A DNA stretch of 23,607 bases from the NCBI GenBank assembly GCA_002327445.1, contig DCWA01000024.1, positions 1 through 23,607 on the forward strand. Direction: 5' to 3'. Of this stretch, positions 1-8,733 are shown piece after piece. The notes below the pieces were generated by a model. It saw only the letters and a list, made by a program, of their open reading frames with translations, did no database searches and was not told the DNA's origin. Both the position numbers and the translations under genes were made by a program. Numbering within the stretch: the stretch's first letter is position 1; each line of letters begins with the position of its first letter. The stretch is from Desulfobacteraceae bacterium UBA2174 (GTDB lineage Bacteria; Desulfobacterota; Desulfobacteria; Desulfobacterales; UBA2174).

Positions 1-29
1 GTGTCTCCCTCCCTACTCTACAACGAAGA

Positions 30-92
30 GAGGAATCTGCAGTTGGGAATACAGGCGGGAGGCAGTGTTGAATTCAAAGAGATTCCTCGCCG
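30..92 (-). repeat. Dispersed repeat copy, reverse orientation
   Basis: This 63-bp stretch is the reverse complement, with scattered mismatches, of most of the repeat units at 8886-8973 and 9079-9166. It shares the gaggaat..gcag, ggaatac.ggcggga and gag.t.cctcg.cg blocks. It is followed at about 100-155 by two further short pieces ending in gatgacag or gaatgacag, the typical edge of the element. No gene is seen from position 1 to 234. Confidence 0.7.
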
Positions 93-191
93 TTTCACTC
101 CTCGGAATGACAGTAAGGAGTCTTCTCGGGATGACAGAGGGCCTACGGGGCGGCAAAGCTGATATGTCAGGTGAACAGATCCCTTCTTTAA

Positions 192-224
192 CGGGCTTTT
201 CCTGGCCAGCTTTCAGGCCGCCCG
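192..224 (-). terminator. Possible hairpin after the pilus operon
   Basis: Nested complementary arms CGGGC/GCCCG (192-196 and 220-224) and GGCC/GGCC (204-207 and 216-219) lie just downstream of the last gene of the minus-strand pilus operon. There is no clear run of T after the stem on the minus strand, so this may be a weak or Rho-assisted end, or a chance structure. Confidence 0.25.
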
Positions 225-234
225 GATCTCTGCC

Positions 235-624
235 CTACCGGGAGGCTGCCGGAGGCTTGGCCAGCCAGATTTCCTCCACCTCGCGGTTCTTGTTGAAACG
301 CAGGCCCACGTAGTCGCCGACCTTAAAGGCGCCCCGGGATGTCGCCGGCCCGCCGGCACTGCTCCGGAAAATTGCGTCGCTGCTGAAGCCGCGGCATGTG
401 TCGGATACAACGAAACAGTGCGGATGAATCTTCTGGATGAATCCATAGCGCGCCGAGGATGGACGGGGCACTGGGATCCAATCGCTGATCTGAATCATAG
501 GTACCGGCTCGATGGGCAGAAGCGCCGGGGCGTCCTCGGCAGCGGTGGTTACGGATGTCCCCCCAAACATCAGCAGGGCAATCAGGAGGCCGGCGATGGC
601 CATTCGATTCTTCTTCGTTTGCAT
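235..624 (-). CDS. Small secreted hypothetical protein, last gene of pilY1 operon
   Basis: This 129-aa protein has a clear N-terminal signal peptide: basic start MQTKKNR, a hydrophobic core over residues 9-22, and cleavage probably near TTAAED at about residue 29. The mature part is about 100 aa with two Cys. It alternates short hydrophobic segments (YGFIQKI, CFVVSD) and ends FKVGDYVGLRFNK..VEEIWL, which resembles a small beta-barrel such as an OB or SH3-like fold. I do not recognise a named family. The start is supported by GGGGA 8 bases upstream, and the gene begins 19 bases after the pilY1 stop, so it is probably cotranscribed. By position it is comparable to the small genes that follow pilY1 in other pilus operons, and a role in PilY1 export or the pilus tip is a guess from context only. 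Confidence 0.75.
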   Translation of the reverse strand: MQTKKNRMAIAGLLIALLMFGGTSVTTAAEDAPALLPIEPVPMIQISDWIPVPRPSSARYGFIQKIHPHCFVVSDTCRGFSSDAIFRSSAGGPATSRGAFKVGDYVGLRFNKNREVEEIWLAKPPAASR

Positions 625-643
625 GTCAATTCCCCGTTTGCGC

Positions 644-3600
644 TCAGTCGATCTGGCGCCAATAGACCATGCCCCGCTCTTCCCCGGTTTCCATCAGGTC
701 GATGATCGATCCGGCCGCGGTGCTCATCAGCTTGATCTCCTCCTCGCCCATCCCCATGATGGTGGGCGTGAAGACCATGGTCGGAAACCAGATGCCCGTG
801 GGGGCCAGATAGAGGTATTGATCGGCCGGGTCATCGCCCGATGACCACGCCGGGTTTTCAATTTTGATCAAGTCGTTTTCATCGATCACGTTGTCGTTGT
901 TGATGTCGAACTGGGGCGCCTTGAGGCGTCCGCCAGTGTTGGCGTTGATCTCGTACATCCAGGATGATCCGCCGGCCGCGCATGGATTGGTGTTGGGGAT
1001 ATTGGAGATCACGATGGCCTTGCCCGACCGGATCAACACATCCTGAACCACTCGCTCCTTGGTATCCGGCAGGTCGAAATACCATCCGACATGGTTGGCC
1101 TCCGTGGTGGAGGGGTTCTCCTCGCCGCCCGTATCGGTCTCCCACAAATAGTTCACCGGATTGTCGCTCAGTACTCGCAGCGATTGCCCCGCGAAGTTTA
1201 CATCCAGCAATTTGGTCTGTCGGGCCAGGCTTGAGAAGGGGCTCTGATTGCTCAGGGTGAGGGTCGCATTTCCATCGGCATCGGAGCCGCGGACGGCAAC
1301 GCCTAAGTATTCGGAAGCGTCGTCATCGTCACCGTAGTCCCAGATGCCGTAGATGGTCTGTACTTGCGTATTGGAAAAATCCCGGGGCCCCAGGTACTTG
1401 CCGGTGCCGAAGACCACGATGTAGCCGGGTTGTCCGGGATACAGCGGGCGCATGACATCCGGCATTGAAGTGATCGGCTGCACTTTGTTGTTTGCATCCT
1501 TGGCGACAAACAGAGGCATTGGCTTACCGTCATTGTCGGCATAGGCCACGCCCCAGTTGTTGATATCGGCTGAGGTCAAATCGAATTTCCACATGTTGCC
1601 CTGCAAGTCTCCGGCGTAGACATAGTCTACCCCTTCGTCGTTGTTCACATCCGCCAGCAGGGGCGTTGAGAGACCATTGCAGCTACCCTCCGGTCCACCG
1701 AAGCCGGTGTCGATCTTCTTGATCACAGTACCGTCATGGGCGTCGAGAACATAGAGCACCGCTTTGAGGCTGGCGCTGTTGTAACCGTTGCCGAAGATGG
1801 TGACCCATCTGTCGTTGCCGGAAACGTCTTTGGGTAGATTGGAATTGACGGTAAAAGCACGGCTGTAAGAATAACCCAAATCCCGATCGCTGCAGAGCAC
1901 GCCACCTCGCGTCCATTCACCGTTACCTTCGGTTGGATTACTGCCCTCCGCATTCAGGAGACTGAAGGTGGTGTTGGATACCACGGTGATTTTGTGGAAT
2001 CCGTTGGCCGCCGTGTTGCCTTCCACCCCGGAAATTTCCACCAAGTCCCCGGTAATGAGTCCGTGGTCGCCGCTGGTGGTAATGACGATGGCGGAACCCG
2101 GATTGTTGCTGGCTCCGGTAATTATCAGATCGTTCTCGGGATATTCCCACAGCACCTTGCCTGCCAGATCCTGTTCTGAAGCTATTCCCAGCGGATCGGT
2201 CACGTCCAGGCTGTAGTAGCCTCTGCCACCTTTCCCGAGGCCGCCGACAAGGTAGGATAGGCGTACGCCGTCCTTGACCACGGAGGCCACATAGGGCGTC
2301 AGGTCCACGAAGAATTCATGGTTATAATTCGGGTCCGTGAGGCTCTTGAGGTGACCGAACACCAGGCGCGGTACGTAGGCAAACACCTCCTGGCCCGTGT
2401 CGGCGTTGAAGGCGTGGAGCATTCCATCGTTGGCGCCGGCATAGATCATCTTGTGTGTGGTGCTGTCCTTGACATAGCTGTGAAAGACCGGCGCCGAATG
2501 GACGATGTCGCCCAGCTTGGTGTCGCGGGTGGTCAATTCGTTGATCTTGAAGTTGCGGTTGCGGTAGGTACCTCCGTTTTTGACCTCGAGGCTGGAATCT
2601 CCCCGGAGATAGTTGACCATGTTCTGGGCCTGGGTGAGATCGGTGTTGAGAAGGTCGAAAAGATCCGTCTGACTTGCGTCGTAGCGAAAAGGGATGCCCA
2701 GGGTGCCGTTGAAGGTGGCGATCTTGCGCCCGGTATCCCAATTCTGATCTTTCAATTGTTCTTCGGCCGACCACAGGTAGCTGGAGCGAATCACCTCACC
2801 GGTATCCGGATTCAGGGCATAGGCTCTCACGTCCCCGGTCCATCCCTCGGTGTTGTAAATCGACTGGTAAACGGTTGATCCAGCGTCGATTTCTTCGCCG
2901 TTGATGGTCACCCCAGCGCCCGATCCGATGCGGGCCACCACGTCGTCGATGGCTTCCTTCAGGAAGGCGATCAGTTCCTGGGGGGTCTTGGCGCTCAGGT
3001 ACTTGCCCCGTCCGTTGACGGCGGCGTGGTAGATATCATCGATTTTGGCCTTGAGCGCACTGTCGTCGGATCCCAGAGGGCTGAGCCACGCCGGATAGAC
3101 CCGCTGGTCCGGGTCTATGTTGAAAAGGTCGTAGTCGTCCGGATCGAGGTGCCCGTTGACGCCGAAGGTCACACCGTAGGTGACCATGTGCTGCCAGGTG
3201 GCCTTGTCGTAAAAGTTGGTAGGCACCTCGTCGGCGACGGCCGGCGCCAGATCGTTCATATAGAAGTACATGGCGGTGTCGGCCAGAGTGTTGGGCCACT
3301 CGTCGGCGTATGGTTCTCCCTGGTCCTCGTCGATGTTGCCGTAACCGGCGGCACCGCCGTCCCAGGCGCCGTCAGAGATGATGATGGCAAAGTTTTGTTG
3401 GCAGGCCCCCCCTGCATCTGTGGAGATGGGGGAGATTTCAAGGTCTTCTTCTAACTTTCCCGTGGTTGCGGTCATATGAAAATAAAGCCCAACCATATCG
3501 AGCCCCTCGCGCAGAGGGGTTGAGCCTTGTTTGCCATCCGGATGGAAATTTTTAATTTTTTGGATCAAGGTTTGGGTTTCGTCGGTACCGGAGAGGTTGA

Positions 3601-6253
3601 TAGGCTGCACTCCTATATAGCTGTTGCCGTTGATGGTGCGATAGCCCACTTTGACGCCTTGAAGCTGTGGCACCGTACGGGTGAAGGCCGCCACGGTGGT
3701 CAGCCAGCGTTTGCGGTAGTATTGGAACCAGTTGGCAAAGTTCTGCAAATCTTCTTCGAAGTTTCGCTGTACCAGCGCATCGGGCATTCCCGTTTCATGC
3801 AAGAGGACCAGTTCCGTATCGTCCACCCTGCGGTAGCCCTCATCTTCGACGTCGGTGTCTCCATCAACAAATCGATAAAATTCTCTGCTGTCGAGGTCAC
3901 CGTCGCTGTCCGTGTCGACAAAATTGACCAAGTAGTAACTTTCCCCGTCATCCATCATGCCATCGGCATCGGTGTCGACGCCGGTCCAATAATGGGCTTC
4001 GTTGATAATGGCGACAGCTTGCGAGTCAACGGGTAGAAATAGAATGGCATCGGCAATCGTCCAGAGGCCGTTAATTCCTTCATCATCGTTCTGGCGTTTG
4101 ACAGTCACTTCGACCGCTGTGCCGGCGGACAAACCTGTGTAGGTACCCAAAAGCTGTAACCCGTTTTGAGGCATTGTCATTGAAGTAATAGTGTTACCTA
4201 TTTTTACCGTATAGCCTGCCTGGGTGTCATTGTCTTGGTGCGGCCTGACGAAAACCGAAATTTGGTAATCCCCGTCGGACGGGATCGTGTAATACCATGT
4301 AGCGCTGGCGTTTTTCTTGCTTGCATATCTGTGTTGATTTTCGTGGGCACCATCCGCCGCCGCGTTGGTGCCCCAATCATCCTCTTTTGAAACTTTAAAA
4401 ACGGAATCGCCGTCCTGGTCGTCCACCCATACCGAGTTAGCTTCACCTCCGGCCCCCGAGACCGCCAATTCAACTGTGTAGCAGGCCTGGCTCAAATCAA
4501 ACGTGAATTGACTGGCGGGATATTCAGTGGGATTCTTCTCAGGGTCCTTGGTGGGATGGAGCTTGGGGTTCTGCTTGTTGGCGGCACCCTCACCGTACCA
4601 CGGCTCGTATTCGTATGCAGGATTATAGTACATGGCGTTAAAGCCGTGCCAGCGGGCCCTGGCGATGCGCCTTTCGGCGGTGGCGGCGCCATGCTCGTCG
4701 TATCCGAGCACGGGTGACGAATTGGTTGTCAGGTTGTCCGCGGTATTGAACAGGTAGAGGTATGAGGCGCTTTCTCCTATCCACAACTTCCCGTCGCCCT
4801 CAGGCGTCATGAGTTCATAGTCCATCGATTCCGAGTCGTCGATGACAAACATGATGTTGGGCGGTGCGGCGTTGAGGATGACATCCAATGGCTTGTCGGC
4901 CAAGTCGGTGCAGGCGCCTGTCTCATCGCAGTCTCCATCGAAACAGTCATTGTCGATGCCATCGCCGCAGATTTCCTGGGTGCCAGGATTAATGTTGGCA
5001 TCAGCGTCATTGCAATCACCCATGCCCACTGTCCAGCCATCGTTGTCATTATCGGGGTCGTCGACATCGGGAAGCAACTTAATTTGAACCGTTTTGGTAA
5101 TGGTGGATCCATCGGCGTCCTGAATCGTCAAGGATGCACTGTAGTTGGTTGCTTCGGCGACTGCCGCATACGTGTGGGTGGTGTCTTTCTGGTTACTCGA
5201 AGAACCGTCGCCGAAATCCCATCCGTACCAAACCGTGTCGTCGTCGTAAACGATTGACTTGTCCTGGAAAGTGACTGTAAGCGGCCCCACACCAGTGGTC
5301 GGTGAGACTAGGAAGTCGACATCCGGATCCGCGTCGGCCACGGTGATTGTGGTCGATGCGGAATGCAAGTTCCCGTCGGCTTCGGATATCTCCAGCGTGA
5401 CGGAATAGGTTCCTTGAACAAGGTACTCGTGGGTCTGGTTGCTTGCGCCAGTAGTGGTGATCGTGTTGCCGTCGCCGAAATTCCAAACGCAAGAGGTGAT
5501 GCCGTCGTAAGAGGTCGACTGGTTGAAAAAGTTCACCGTGAGAGGCTCAGCCCCAGTGGTCTTGTCGGCCTGAAAGGCAGCTGTTGGACCAGTGTCGGAG
5601 ACGGTGATATTCTGGGTTGCCACGTTCGTATCCCCATCTGCCTCCGTGATGGTCAACGAGACGGTGTATGTGCCATCCTGTTCGAAAACAATTCCCTGCG
5701 GATGCTGAACCGATGAAGTTGTTCCGTTGCCGAAATCCCAAGACCAGGAGACAATCCCGTCATGGCTTTCAGATCTGTCGATAAAATCGACCTGCAACGG
5801 TTCGTCGCCGCTGGTGGCAGAGGGGGTGAAGCTGGCGGTGGGGTTGGAGTCGATGGCGGTAATGGTGAAGAATTTTTCAAAAAAATCATCAGGAAGGTCA
5901 GGGTTTTGCGCCCGGACTTTTATTTTGTATGTGATTTCATTATCGAGGTTAGCTGCTGTTTTTAGTGTTGAGCCATCAATTTTAAAAGCAAAGTTGCCGC
6001 TGGCATCGGGATCATCTACTAAAGTAAATATATATTTTAGCGGGGGAGGCGTCGGTGAGTCTTCTTGCTTTAGTGCTGTAAATTCTCCTACTGGTGTTCC
6101 AAGTAATACATTTTCATTTACGAGTTCATTATTGAGATATATATCTTTAACTGTTACTGCTGCATTTGCACAAGGCATCAATGTTAAAGAAATTAAAAGT
6201 ATAGAAAATAACCAAGCGGCCCTGTAAAAATCTCTGTGGACTGATCTACGCAT
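644..6253 (-). CDS. pilY1: PilY1-type pilus tip adhesin with cadherin-like, PKD and VWA modules
   Basis: This 1869-aa secreted protein is the largest in the window. A signal peptide covers residues 1-31 and ends CANA|A. A cadherin-like module (about 33-136) follows, then three PKD modules starting near 138, 223 and 310 with WDFGNG, WNFGDG and WDFGDG cores. A Cys/Asp-rich segment (about 398-448) resembles the metal-binding motif of MopE-like proteins. A VWA domain begins near 464 with a MIDAS motif DDSES at 472-476. The PilY1 C-terminal beta-propeller starts near LGDIVHSAPVF at about 1247. It has a calcium-loop-like DVNNDEGVD near 1535 and a second Asp-rich loop DINNDNVID near 1783. PilY1 caps type IV pili and controls adhesion and retraction; the Pseudomonas aeruginosa protein is about 1160 aa and lacks these N-terminal modules. 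The start has AGGGAG about 10 bases upstream. The first 400 or so bases of the gene are much richer in A+T than the rest. Confidence 0.95.
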   Translation of the reverse strand: MRRSVHRDFYRAAWLFSILLISLTLMPCANAAVTVKDIYLNNELVNENVLLGTPVGEFTALKQEDSPTPPPLKYIFTLVDDPDASGNFAFKIDGSTLKTAANLDNEITYKIKVRAQNPDLPDDFFEKFFTITAIDSNPTASFTPSATSGDEPLQVDFIDRSESHDGIVSWSWDFGNGTTSSVQHPQGIVFEQDGTYTVSLTITEADGDTNVATQNITVSDTGPTAAFQADKTTGAEPLTVNFFNQSTSYDGITSCVWNFGDGNTITTTGASNQTHEYLVQGTYSVTLEISEADGNLHSASTTITVADADPDVDFLVSPTTGVGPLTVTFQDKSIVYDDDTVWYGWDFGDGSSSNQKDTTHTYAAVAEATNYSASLTIQDADGSTITKTVQIKLLPDVDDPDNDNDGWTVGMGDCNDADANINPGTQEICGDGIDNDCFDGDCDETGACTDLADKPLDVILNAAPPNIMFVIDDSESMDYELMTPEGDGKLWIGESASYLYLFNTADNLTTNSSPVLGYDEHGAATAERRIARARWHGFNAMYYNPAYEYEPWYGEGAANKQNPKLHPTKDPEKNPTEYPASQFTFDLSQACYTVELAVSGAGGEANSVWVDDQDGDSVFKVSKEDDWGTNAAADGAHENQHRYASKKNASATWYYTIPSDGDYQISVFVRPHQDNDTQAGYTVKIGNTITSMTMPQNGLQLLGTYTGLSAGTAVEVTVKRQNDDEGINGLWTIADAILFLPVDSQAVAIINEAHYWTGVDTDADGMMDDGESYYLVNFVDTDSDGDLDSREFYRFVDGDTDVEDEGYRRVDDTELVLLHETGMPDALVQRNFEEDLQNFANWFQYYRKRWLTTVAAFTRTVPQLQGVKVGYRTINGNSYIGVQPINLSGTDETQTLIQKIKNFHPDGKQGSTPLREGLDMVGLYFHMTATTGKLEEDLEISPISTDAGGACQQNFAIIISDGAWDGGAAGYGNIDEDQGEPYADEWPNTLADTAMYFYMNDLAPAVADEVPTNFYDKATWQHMVTYGVTFGVNGHLDPDDYDLFNIDPDQRVYPAWLSPLGSDDSALKAKIDDIYHAAVNGRGKYLSAKTPQELIAFLKEAIDDVVARIGSGAGVTINGEEIDAGSTVYQSIYNTEGWTGDVRAYALNPDTGEVIRSSYLWSAEEQLKDQNWDTGRKIATFNGTLGIPFRYDASQTDLFDLLNTDLTQAQNMVNYLRGDSSLEVKNGGTYRNRNFKINELTTRDTKLGDIVHSAPVFHSYVKDSTTHKMIYAGANDGMLHAFNADTGQEVFAYVPRLVFGHLKSLTDPNYNHEFFVDLTPYVASVVKDGVRLSYLVGGLGKGGRGYYSLDVTDPLGIASEQDLAGKVLWEYPENDLIITGASNNPGSAIVITTSGDHGLITGDLVEISGVEGNTAANGFHKITVVSNTTFSLLNAEGSNPTEGNGEWTRGGVLCSDRDLGYSYSRAFTVNSNLPKDVSGNDRWVTIFGNGYNSASLKAVLYVLDAHDGTVIKKIDTGFGGPEGSCNGLSTPLLADVNNDEGVDYVYAGDLQGNMWKFDLTSADINNWGVAYADNDGKPMPLFVAKDANNKVQPITSMPDVMRPLYPGQPGYIVVFGTGKYLGPRDFSNTQVQTIYGIWDYGDDDDASEYLGVAVRGSDADGNATLTLSNQSPFSSLARQTKLLDVNFAGQSLRVLSDNPVNYLWETDTGGEENPSTTEANHVGWYFDLPDTKERVVQDVLIRSGKAIVISNIPNTNPCAAGGSSWMYEINANTGGRLKAPQFDINNDNVIDENDLIKIENPAWSSGDDPADQYLYLAPTGIWFPTMVFTPTIMGMGEEEIKLMSTAAGSIIDLMETGEERGMVYWRQID

Positions 6254-6305
6254 ATCTTCTTTCTCCCTATTTCATCGCGGAGCATCTTCCTCTTCCTTCA
6301 TTGCA

Positions 6306-6824
6306 TTAAAACCGCCGCTTGTACCCACCGACGATGTGGGCGCGGCCGCGTTGTTTTTCGCTGTAGCCGTAGGCATCGAAGGAGTAGAGCCGGCTGGAGG
6401 TGGTCATGGAAAGGCTGCTGCCGCCGGTGATGCCCCGGGCGGTGACTGCGAAGTAGGTGTCCGGATCGAAGGTGGATTCGGCGCTGATGCTGTCGGTATT
6501 TTTCATGTTTTCCCTGTTTTCCAGGTTCGTGTCATCATCGTGCAGCCATGGAAGGGTGGTGGTGCTGGTCTTGAGGTCTACAGGCTCGGCGTTTTCCAGC
6601 CGTTGCAGGGCTTCCATGACCGCCGCTTCGGCAAGATAGAAAACCCGCTTGTAGTCACGCTCATTGGCCGCCACTCGCATTTCGACGCTGGTGATCTGGG
6701 TGATGGAAATCCCCATCAAGGTTACAAGGAGCAGCAGTACCAGCGCGACGATAATGATCGAACCTTCTTGGCCGCAGCCGTTTTTGCGCCTCAAACGCGA
6801 CATTGCCGTTTTCCCGGGATACAT
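6306..6824 (-). CDS. pilX: PilX-type minor pilin / pilus assembly protein
   Basis: This 172-aa protein has the PilX N-terminal pattern. A short basic leader ends QEG, then a hydrophobic helix SIIIVALVLLLLVTLMGIS (about residues 22-40) leads into ITQITSVEMRVAANERDYKRVFYLAEAA, the usual PilX stalk. The prepilin cleavage site would be after Gly21. The mature position 5 is hydrophobic rather than Glu, unlike the other three pseudopilins of this operon; loss of Glu5 is typical of GspK-like tip pseudopilins. The rest is a globular region of unassigned detail. It lies between pilV (26-base gap) and pilY1 (52-base gap) on the same strand. GAGG about 10 bases upstream supports the start at 6824; Met8 is a possible alternative. 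Confidence 0.88.
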   Translation of the reverse strand: MYPGKTAMSRLRRKNGCGQEGSIIIVALVLLLLVTLMGISITQITSVEMRVAANERDYKRVFYLAEAAVMEALQRLENAEPVDLKTSTTTLPWLHDDDTNLENRENMKNTDSISAESTFDPDTYFAVTARGITGGSSLSMTTSSRLYSFDAYGYSEKQRGRAHIVGGYKRRF

Positions 6825-6850
6825 GGGGTTGTCCTCGCTTCACAAAAAGG

Positions 6851-7339
6851 TCACAGGCTGTTTTTGATGCCTTTCAGCGTTACCGTCCGGGTAGCACCGA
6901 AGCGATTTTGCCATTGGCCCGTCATGGTCACTTCCTTGGCATCGGTGATGCCGTCGGTGGACAAATCGCCGACGGTCCATTTGATGGTATAGCCTTCGGG
7001 GGGATCTTCATCCTTATGCGGATTGTTCTCGTCGGCAATTGCCAGCAGCGCGTCGTCGTAAGGCAACCCCATCAGCATTTCCATGCGATCCTGAAGCCAG
7101 GTCGTTCCTTCGGTGAGCACCATGGCGTATTGATTGCTCATCAAGCCGGTGATCTGCATCTTGGCCACGGCCAGAAATCCCACCGCCAGAATCGTCAAGG
7201 CGATGAGCACCTCGATGAGGGTAAATCCAGGGTTGGACCTTCCGGAGCTGTTCAGGATTGATATTTTCCTGTTCATACCGTTTCGCGGAGAGATCCCTCG
7301 CTTTGCTCGGGATGACAATTCAGGATTTTTCGAATTCAT
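6851..7339 (-). CDS. pilV: PilV-type minor pilin
   Basis: This is a type IV pilus minor pilin with prepilin motif G-FTLIEVLIALTILAVGFLAV, including Glu5 of the mature protein, and the PilV pattern AKMQITGLMSNQYAMVLTEGTTWLQDRMEML. The globular part ends near GATRTVTLKGIKNSL. The start is uncertain. The pilW stop is followed directly by GTG-ATG (7342 and 7339), with GGGG upstream. From there the leader would be nearly 40 residues and would include LSSRAKRGISPRNG, which is simply the translation of a dispersed repeat (7290-7316). The alternative is ATG at 7276, giving the 17-residue leader MNRKISILNSSGRSNPG before the pilin helix. That start has only a weak ribosome site but yields a more normal leader. 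The gene is probably translationally coupled to pilW. Confidence 0.88.
   Translation of the reverse strand: MNSKNPELSSRAKRGISPRNGMNRKISILNSSGRSNPGFTLIEVLIALTILAVGFLAVAKMQITGLMSNQYAMVLTEGTTWLQDRMEMLMGLPYDDALLAIADENNPHKDEDPPEGYTIKWTVGDLSTDGITDAKEVTMTGQWQNRFGATRTVTLKGIKNSL
7290..7316 (-). repeat. Short copy of the dispersed repeat inside the pilV 5' end
   Basis: Read on the minus strand this is GTCATCCCGAG, then five bases, then CGAGGGATCTC. These are the two conserved halves of the element also found at 9061-9093 and 13123-13152. It lies between the pilW stop and the hydrophobic helix of pilV, either in the leader coding sequence or in the 5' untranslated part, depending on which pilV start is used. 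Confidence 0.75.
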
Positions 7340-7342
7340 CAC

Positions 7343-8023
7343 TTATAGCCCCATATTTCGGCAACGGATGGTGGTGGTGAGCGTTCGACGTCTGTAATGA
7401 TCGTTCTGGGCAGGCAGAATCACCTCGTCCTGCTGGTTGCGATAGGCGTTGGTGTTGAGATACTCCGGATCGGGCTTTTCGGTGCGGGCCACCATAGTGA
7501 TTTGTACGGAACGGATTTTTTCCAGTTCGAGATTGGATACATCACCGAGGTTGGGATTGAGCACCTCGTTATCTTCGTCCAGGTAAACCAGATTGAGTAT
7601 TTCAATATCTTTTGCCAATGGTTGCCGGCCACCATTCCAAGGTTCTCTCCTTAGATAGCCGTCATTTATGACATAATAGACCTGTTCGTTAGGATCTTCA
7701 GTGCCTGATATCATTTTCCCGTCTTCGTTGAGGTCCGCAGTAAGCTTAATCTCATCATTGGAAGCGATAAGAAAACCGGCCTTGGTCGTGTTGTGGGGGT
7801 CGAAACCAGCCATCCGTAATTCGCGCTCAAGGTGATACATGCCAGCCCGGATGTTTTGCTGCATGGCGGTGACTTCGGTCTGAGCTACATAGGTTTTTTG
7901 TTGGGTAAGATAGGAAGTATATATTGCCGTGAGGGCTACCCCCGAGATCGTCATCGCGATGAGTAATTCGACAAGGGTAAAGCCGGCATTACGGTTGTTA
8001 TGTTTTAGATTAGCTGATTTCAT
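7343..8023 (-). CDS. pilW: PilW-type minor pilin
   Basis: This 226-aa protein (from ATG at 8023) has a prepilin leader MKSANLKHNNRNAG cut before FTLVELLIAMTISGVALTAIY, with Glu5 present. It then has the PilW signature AMQQNIRAGMYHLERELRMAGFDP. The rest is a globular domain with short Asp-rich segments and a C-terminus TLTTTIRCRNMGL. PilW is part of the tip priming complex with FimT/FimU, PilV, PilX and PilY1. The start codon overlaps the TGA of fimT as TGATG; a GTG one codon earlier is an alternative. GAGG about 9 bases before the ATG supports translation. Its TAA stop is directly followed by the possible pilV start, so the three pilin genes look translationally coupled. Confidence 0.9.
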   Translation of the reverse strand: MKSANLKHNNRNAGFTLVELLIAMTISGVALTAIYTSYLTQQKTYVAQTEVTAMQQNIRAGMYHLERELRMAGFDPHNTTKAGFLIASNDEIKLTADLNEDGKMISGTEDPNEQVYYVINDGYLRREPWNGGRQPLAKDIEILNLVYLDEDNEVLNPNLGDVSNLELEKIRSVQITMVARTEKPDPEYLNTNAYRNQQDEVILPAQNDHYRRRTLTTTIRCRNMGL

Positions 8024-8490
8024 CACCAGTCCTCATCGCTTGGCTTCAGAATTCTAACGACTCCTGAACTCAACGAACCGATTTTGAAATAACCGGTACG
8101 TGTCTCGTTGGTCAGATATGCGTAGTTTGAATTACTGATTCCATGGCCATTGAAAGTAATACTGCTTGGGAACGGATCACCTGTCTCCCCAAGAGGTCTG
8201 GCAAAGGTGATTCCACTTCCATAATCCGCCAAGTTGACGGACCGGATCGTCTGGCCCTCCGATTCGATGGTGTAGCCGGCGCTGGTAAAGTTGACGGTGC
8301 AGTCGGTTGAATTGCGAACCGCGGTCATCTTGGCCAATTGCAGATTGGTGAAAAGATCGTCCACGGCGGACTTGAGCCGGTACTTGGGCAGGTATCCGAG
8401 GAAGTTGGGAACGGCGATGCCAGCCAGAATACCGATGATGGCAATTACGATCATCAACTCCAACAGAGTGAATCCGGATTGTCTGCGCAT
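8023..8490 (-). CDS. fimT: GspH/FimT family pseudopilin
   Basis: This 155-aa protein starts MRRQSG-FTLLELMIVIAIIGILAGIAVPNFLGYLPKYRLKSA, a short prepilin leader with mature Glu5 and the conserved Pro near the end of the helix. The FimT/GspH pattern DLFTNLQLAKMTAVRNSTDCTVNF follows, and a beta-rich C-terminus ends SSGVVRILKPSDEDW. It is the first gene of the minus-strand operon and is the likely FimU/FimT priming pseudopilin; in some species FimT also binds DNA for uptake. AGGAG 8 bases upstream decides the start. No confident promoter was found, although the upstream region (8540-8775) is strongly AT-rich. Confidence 0.9.
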   Translation of the reverse strand: MRRQSGFTLLELMIVIAIIGILAGIAVPNFLGYLPKYRLKSAVDDLFTNLQLAKMTAVRNSTDCTVNFTSAGYTIESEGQTIRSVNLADYGSGITFARPLGETGDPFPSSITFNGHGISNSNYAYLTNETRTGYFKIGSLSSGVVRILKPSDEDW

Positions 8491-8733
8491 GGTGCTGGCT
8501 CCTGGCCGGCCCGCGTCGGTCTATGCCGCGGGCCGGTAAATCTGGCGTTAGAATTAACTCCTAACAAGAAACATGCCGAGCGGCTTCAAGTTCTGTTCTA
8601 TCCGGCTCCTTCAATGGTGCAGTGTGTTCTTAACTGTTTATATTTAAATCATATTACGAAATGCTGGCATTGACGGACCGAGTAATGAAAGATCAATGCT
8701 ATTGAATCAGGTTAAGAGAAATTCAGCTATTTG

